This document shows positions 15,323 through 17,440 of a stretch of DNA of 17,440 bases, in pieces (the first letter of the stretch is position 1; each line of letters begins with the position of its first letter). The DNA is taken from the NCBI GenBank assembly GCA_045106295.1, contig JBGCEI010000069.1:1-17440 (forward strand), written 5' to 3'. Origin of the DNA: WTJX01 sp045106295. GTDB lineage: Bacteria > Bacteroidota > Bacteroidia > Cytophagales > JAAEPT01. Made by a program: the position numbers and the translations under genes. Below the pieces are notes generated by a model. That model searched no databases. It worked only from the letters and a program-made list of their open reading frames with translations, and was not told the DNA's origin.

Positions 15323-15337
15323 ACTAATAATAAAAAA

Positions 15338-16288
15338 ATGAAAGTTTTAGTAACAGGTGGAGCAGGATATATTGGATGCCAATTGGTATATGAATTATCT
15401 AAAAATGATAATATCTCTCAAATTATCGTCTATGATAATTTGAGCAGAGGAAATCACAACTTATTTATTTCTAAAAACAATAGAATTGAAGGGGCTAAAG
15501 TAAAATTTGTACTTGGTGACTTATTAGACTCTAGGAAGATAAAAAGCACTTTAAAGGGAGTAGAAATCGTCTATCACCTAGCTGCAAAAGTAGCTACTCC
15601 ATATAGTAATGTAGATTCACATGCTTACGAACAGAATAACAACTGGGGAACGTCAGAATTAATTGCAGCAGCAGAAGAAGTTGGTACCGTAAAAAAATTC
15701 TTCTACCTCAGCAGTACGGGTGTTTATGGTTCTTCTAAAGAGATAATAACTTCCGTTGATAACCCTAACCCTAGAACGGTATACGGAACTTCTAAACTAC
15801 GTGGTGAAAGTCATGTAGAACGAATAAATGGCAACATGGAAACAATGATATTAAGATGTGGTAACGTCTATGGATATTCTCCTTGTATCCGCTTTGATTC
15901 CGTAATTAATAAATTTTTGTTTGAAGCGCATTACAACAATAGAATTTCTATTCATGGTAGTGGGAAGCAGTCTCGCTCGTTTATACATGTAGATAAGGTA
16001 GTTGCTGCTTTAGTGCAACTGACTAATAGCCCAGCTCCAAGTGGTACGTATAACTTAACAGATAAAAACTACATACTCCTAGATTTAGTAGATGTATTCA
16101 AAGAATTATATCCAGAATTAGAATTCATATTCATTAATCAACACTTAGCCTTACGGGAACTTCAAGTAGCTCCAGATGAACGACTTAGCAACTACATTAG
16201 CTTAGGTGACAGTGATCTTAAAGAGGAGTTAACTAAGGTAAAAGAACAGTATTTTGCCTTTGGTTACAACTCACTAGTGCTACAGTAA
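15338..16288 (+). CDS. Extended SDR nucleotide-sugar epimerase/dehydratase
   Basis: 316 residues. The N-terminal Rossmann motif is TGGAGYIG (residues 6-13) with an acidic residue, D33, after the second strand, indicating NAD(H). The catalytic elements are SST (125-127) and Y149-x3-K153 in VYGTSK. The block GNVYGYSP and the R-S-F-I-H-V-D segment (about 213-219) are those of UDP-glucose 4-epimerase/dehydratase-like enzymes that act on nucleotide sugars. Substrate cannot be fixed from sequence. It presumably serves surface glycan synthesis. The next gene begins 16 bases after the stop, so the two are likely co-transcribed. Confidence 0.88.
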   Translation: MKVLVTGGAGYIGCQLVYELSKNDNISQIIVYDNLSRGNHNLFISKNNRIEGAKVKFVLGDLLDSRKIKSTLKGVEIVYHLAAKVATPYSNVDSHAYEQNNNWGTSELIAAAEEVGTVKKFFYLSSTGVYGSSKEIITSVDNPNPRTVYGTSKLRGESHVERINGNMETMILRCGNVYGYSPCIRFDSVINKFLFEAHYNNRISIHGSGKQSRSFIHVDKVVAALVQLTNSPAPSGTYNLTDKNYILLDLVDVFKELYPELEFIFINQHLALRELQVAPDERLSNYISLGDSDLKEELTKVKEQYFAFGYNSLVLQ

Positions 16289-16304
16289 TTATTACTTCTT
16301 AAAG

Positions 16305-17093
16305 TTGGAGACTACTGAATTAAAATTAGCTAAACATTCTATTTCAGTAACCGTGTTAGGTCACCTGAATTCAAAAAAAGGGGTTCTACTATTCCCTGGA
16401 TATGGTAATTCTATTGATGACTATGCACACTTATCGAATCATTTTTTAAATAAAGGATATACTTTTTATTATTTCAGTTTACCTACTATTACAAACAAAA
16501 ATTGGAAAAAAACTATCCCTATCTCTCTATCAGATTGGAATACTGCACTAATCAATTACCTGAAAAATACTCCTACTGAAAAAATGATTTTAATAGGTCA
16601 CAGTATTGGAACTCGTTTAGCTTTAAACACAGAATTGCCTACTTTATCCATAGAGAAACAGGTATTCCTCACACCCGATGGCATATATCCTGACTATAGG
16701 TTTTTAGCTGTTACTAGAACATTATTAGGCAGGTTCCTTTTCAGGCTGTTATTAGGTAGTTCTACTCTATCTAATTGGCTTATTAAAATCACAGAGCTTA
16801 TTCTAACTAAAAAAGATCAACAAATAATCACATTCTCTCTTTCTACCAAAAACAAAAGGATTAAGCTATATACTACTTGGGTAAGCTTATGCAAGCTATT
16901 TTTTATTAAAAAGGATGAGACTTATCCCTCCTATTTTATTTTAGCAAAACATGACCAAATCATACATACTAACCGTATTTTAAAGATCATTAAGCATTCA
17001 AAAGTTATAAAATCGATAGTGCTTCCTTGTTCTCACCAACAATTACTTAAGAATTTTAGTCAGTCTTCTGAAAATCTAGAGTTTTTAGATTAA
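16305..17093 (+). CDS. Alpha/beta hydrolase
   Basis: 262 residues starting at TTG 16305; the open frame begins only at 16278 and contains no upstream ATG or GTG before the visible domain. The catalytic triad is apparent: nucleophile S100 in IGHSIGT, acid D217 in LAKHDQII, and H244 in PCSHQQLL. The oxyanion-loop region is LLFPGYGNSIDDY. A basic, hydrophobic lid runs through residues about 130-200 (including RTLLGRFLFRLLLG), suggesting association with membrane or lipid substrates. No signal peptide, so cytoplasmic. The length and triad spacing fit the lipase/esterase-like superfamily; the substrate is unknown. Confidence 0.8.
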   Translation: METTELKLAKHSISVTVLGHLNSKKGVLLFPGYGNSIDDYAHLSNHFLNKGYTFYYFSLPTITNKNWKKTIPISLSDWNTALINYLKNTPTEKMILIGHSIGTRLALNTELPTLSIEKQVFLTPDGIYPDYRFLAVTRTLLGRFLFRLLLGSSTLSNWLIKITELILTKKDQQIITFSLSTKNKRIKLYTTWVSLCKLFFIKKDETYPSYFILAKHDQIIHTNRILKIIKHSKVIKSIVLPCSHQQLLKNFSQSSENLEFLD

Positions 17094-17119
17094 CTTTAAA
17101 TACAAAGTCATTTGCTATT

Positions 17120-17440
17120 ATGGAACACACAAAAGACGAATTAATAAACGTAATTCAATCGGACAAAAAGGGGTATTATACTGGTACTCGTATGATATTG
17201 CCTTTCAAATGCAATATCCTCAAATTAATAGTAGACGGTCATATCTTTACTGAATTTGTAGGTAGCGAGGATATTAAAATAGCACAAGATCAAAAAAACA
17301 CGTCTATCTATTTTAGGCAGATCGGTAAATTAAAAAAATTCGAAGGAGAGTATTCACTGATTAAGGTTATCATAGCGCCACTAGAAACTGACCTTACTGA
17401 GAAAGAAAATCACTTCAAGTTGATATGTAAAATACTAGAC
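17120..17440 (+). CDS. Unrecognised protein, 3' end outside window
   Basis: An ATG at 17120, 26 bases after the hydrolase stop, opens a frame still open at the window end (107 residues visible). It begins MEHTKDELINVIQSDKKGYY. The composition is that of a soluble, beta-rich protein with alternating hydrophobic residues (CNILKLIVDGHIFTEFVG; YSLIKVIIAP). There is no signal peptide or membrane segment. No family motif is recognised. The base composition and spacing fit a real gene in the same transcription unit as the hydrolase. Confidence 0.6.
   Translation, partial: MEHTKDELINVIQSDKKGYYTGTRMILPFKCNILKLIVDGHIFTEFVGSEDIKIAQDQKNTSIYFRQIGKLKKFEGEYSLIKVIIAPLETDLTEKENHFKLICKILD

Overview
The window is low-GC bacterial chromosome, most likely from Bacteroidota and probably a member of Cytophagales. 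A very large secreted protein ends in a type IX secretion (T9SS) sorting domain. LpxK indicates lipid A. The Nif3-like/zinc-ribbon gene pair and the SiaB/SiaC pair are typical of this phylum. Starts lack clear Shine-Dalgarno sequences, also usual there. The order-level placement is inference.

Layout. (1) 1-1278: the 3' part of a membrane GT-C type glycosyltransferase that begins outside the window. (2) 1279-3296: a decayed mobile region. It holds a palindrome (1302-1326), a REP-like hairpin (1386-1416), a REP-associated Y1 transposase pseudogene on the minus strand, an intact 1192-bp IS4-family element (1948-3139) with perfect 20-bp terminal repeats, and the 3' remnant of a TPR-like gene with its own terminator. 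The IS has no target duplication and its two flanks belong to different broken genes, so it marks a rearrangement junction. (3) 3443-4550: a predicted lipoprotein and a four-helix membrane protein, divergently arranged. (4) 4597-9960: a 1787-residue C25 (gingipain/PorU-like) cysteine peptidase with four cadherin-like repeats and a C-terminal T9SS signal. (5) 9966-10991: lpxK, convergent with the peptidase gene. (6) 11025-14432: five tightly spaced co-directional genes, probably one operon: Nif3-like protein, coiled-coil zinc-ribbon protein, SiaB-type kinase, SiaC-type phosphoprotein, and a coiled-coil protein with two membrane helices. (7) 14554-17440: CysH-type reductase, SDR sugar epimerase/dehydratase, an alpha/beta hydrolase and the start of an unrecognised gene.

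The most interesting system is the SiaB-SiaC module. In Pseudomonas, SiaB/SiaC switch the diguanylate cyclase SiaD and are opposed by the phosphatase SiaA. Here neither SiaA nor a GGDEF enzyme is adjacent. The third gene instead encodes a stalk-like coiled coil joined to two membrane helices, suggesting a partner-switch whose output is a membrane protein. This is inference from motifs and gene order.

No stretch longer than 300 bases lacks a gene or mobile-element feature. No tRNA, rRNA or CRISPR array was seen.
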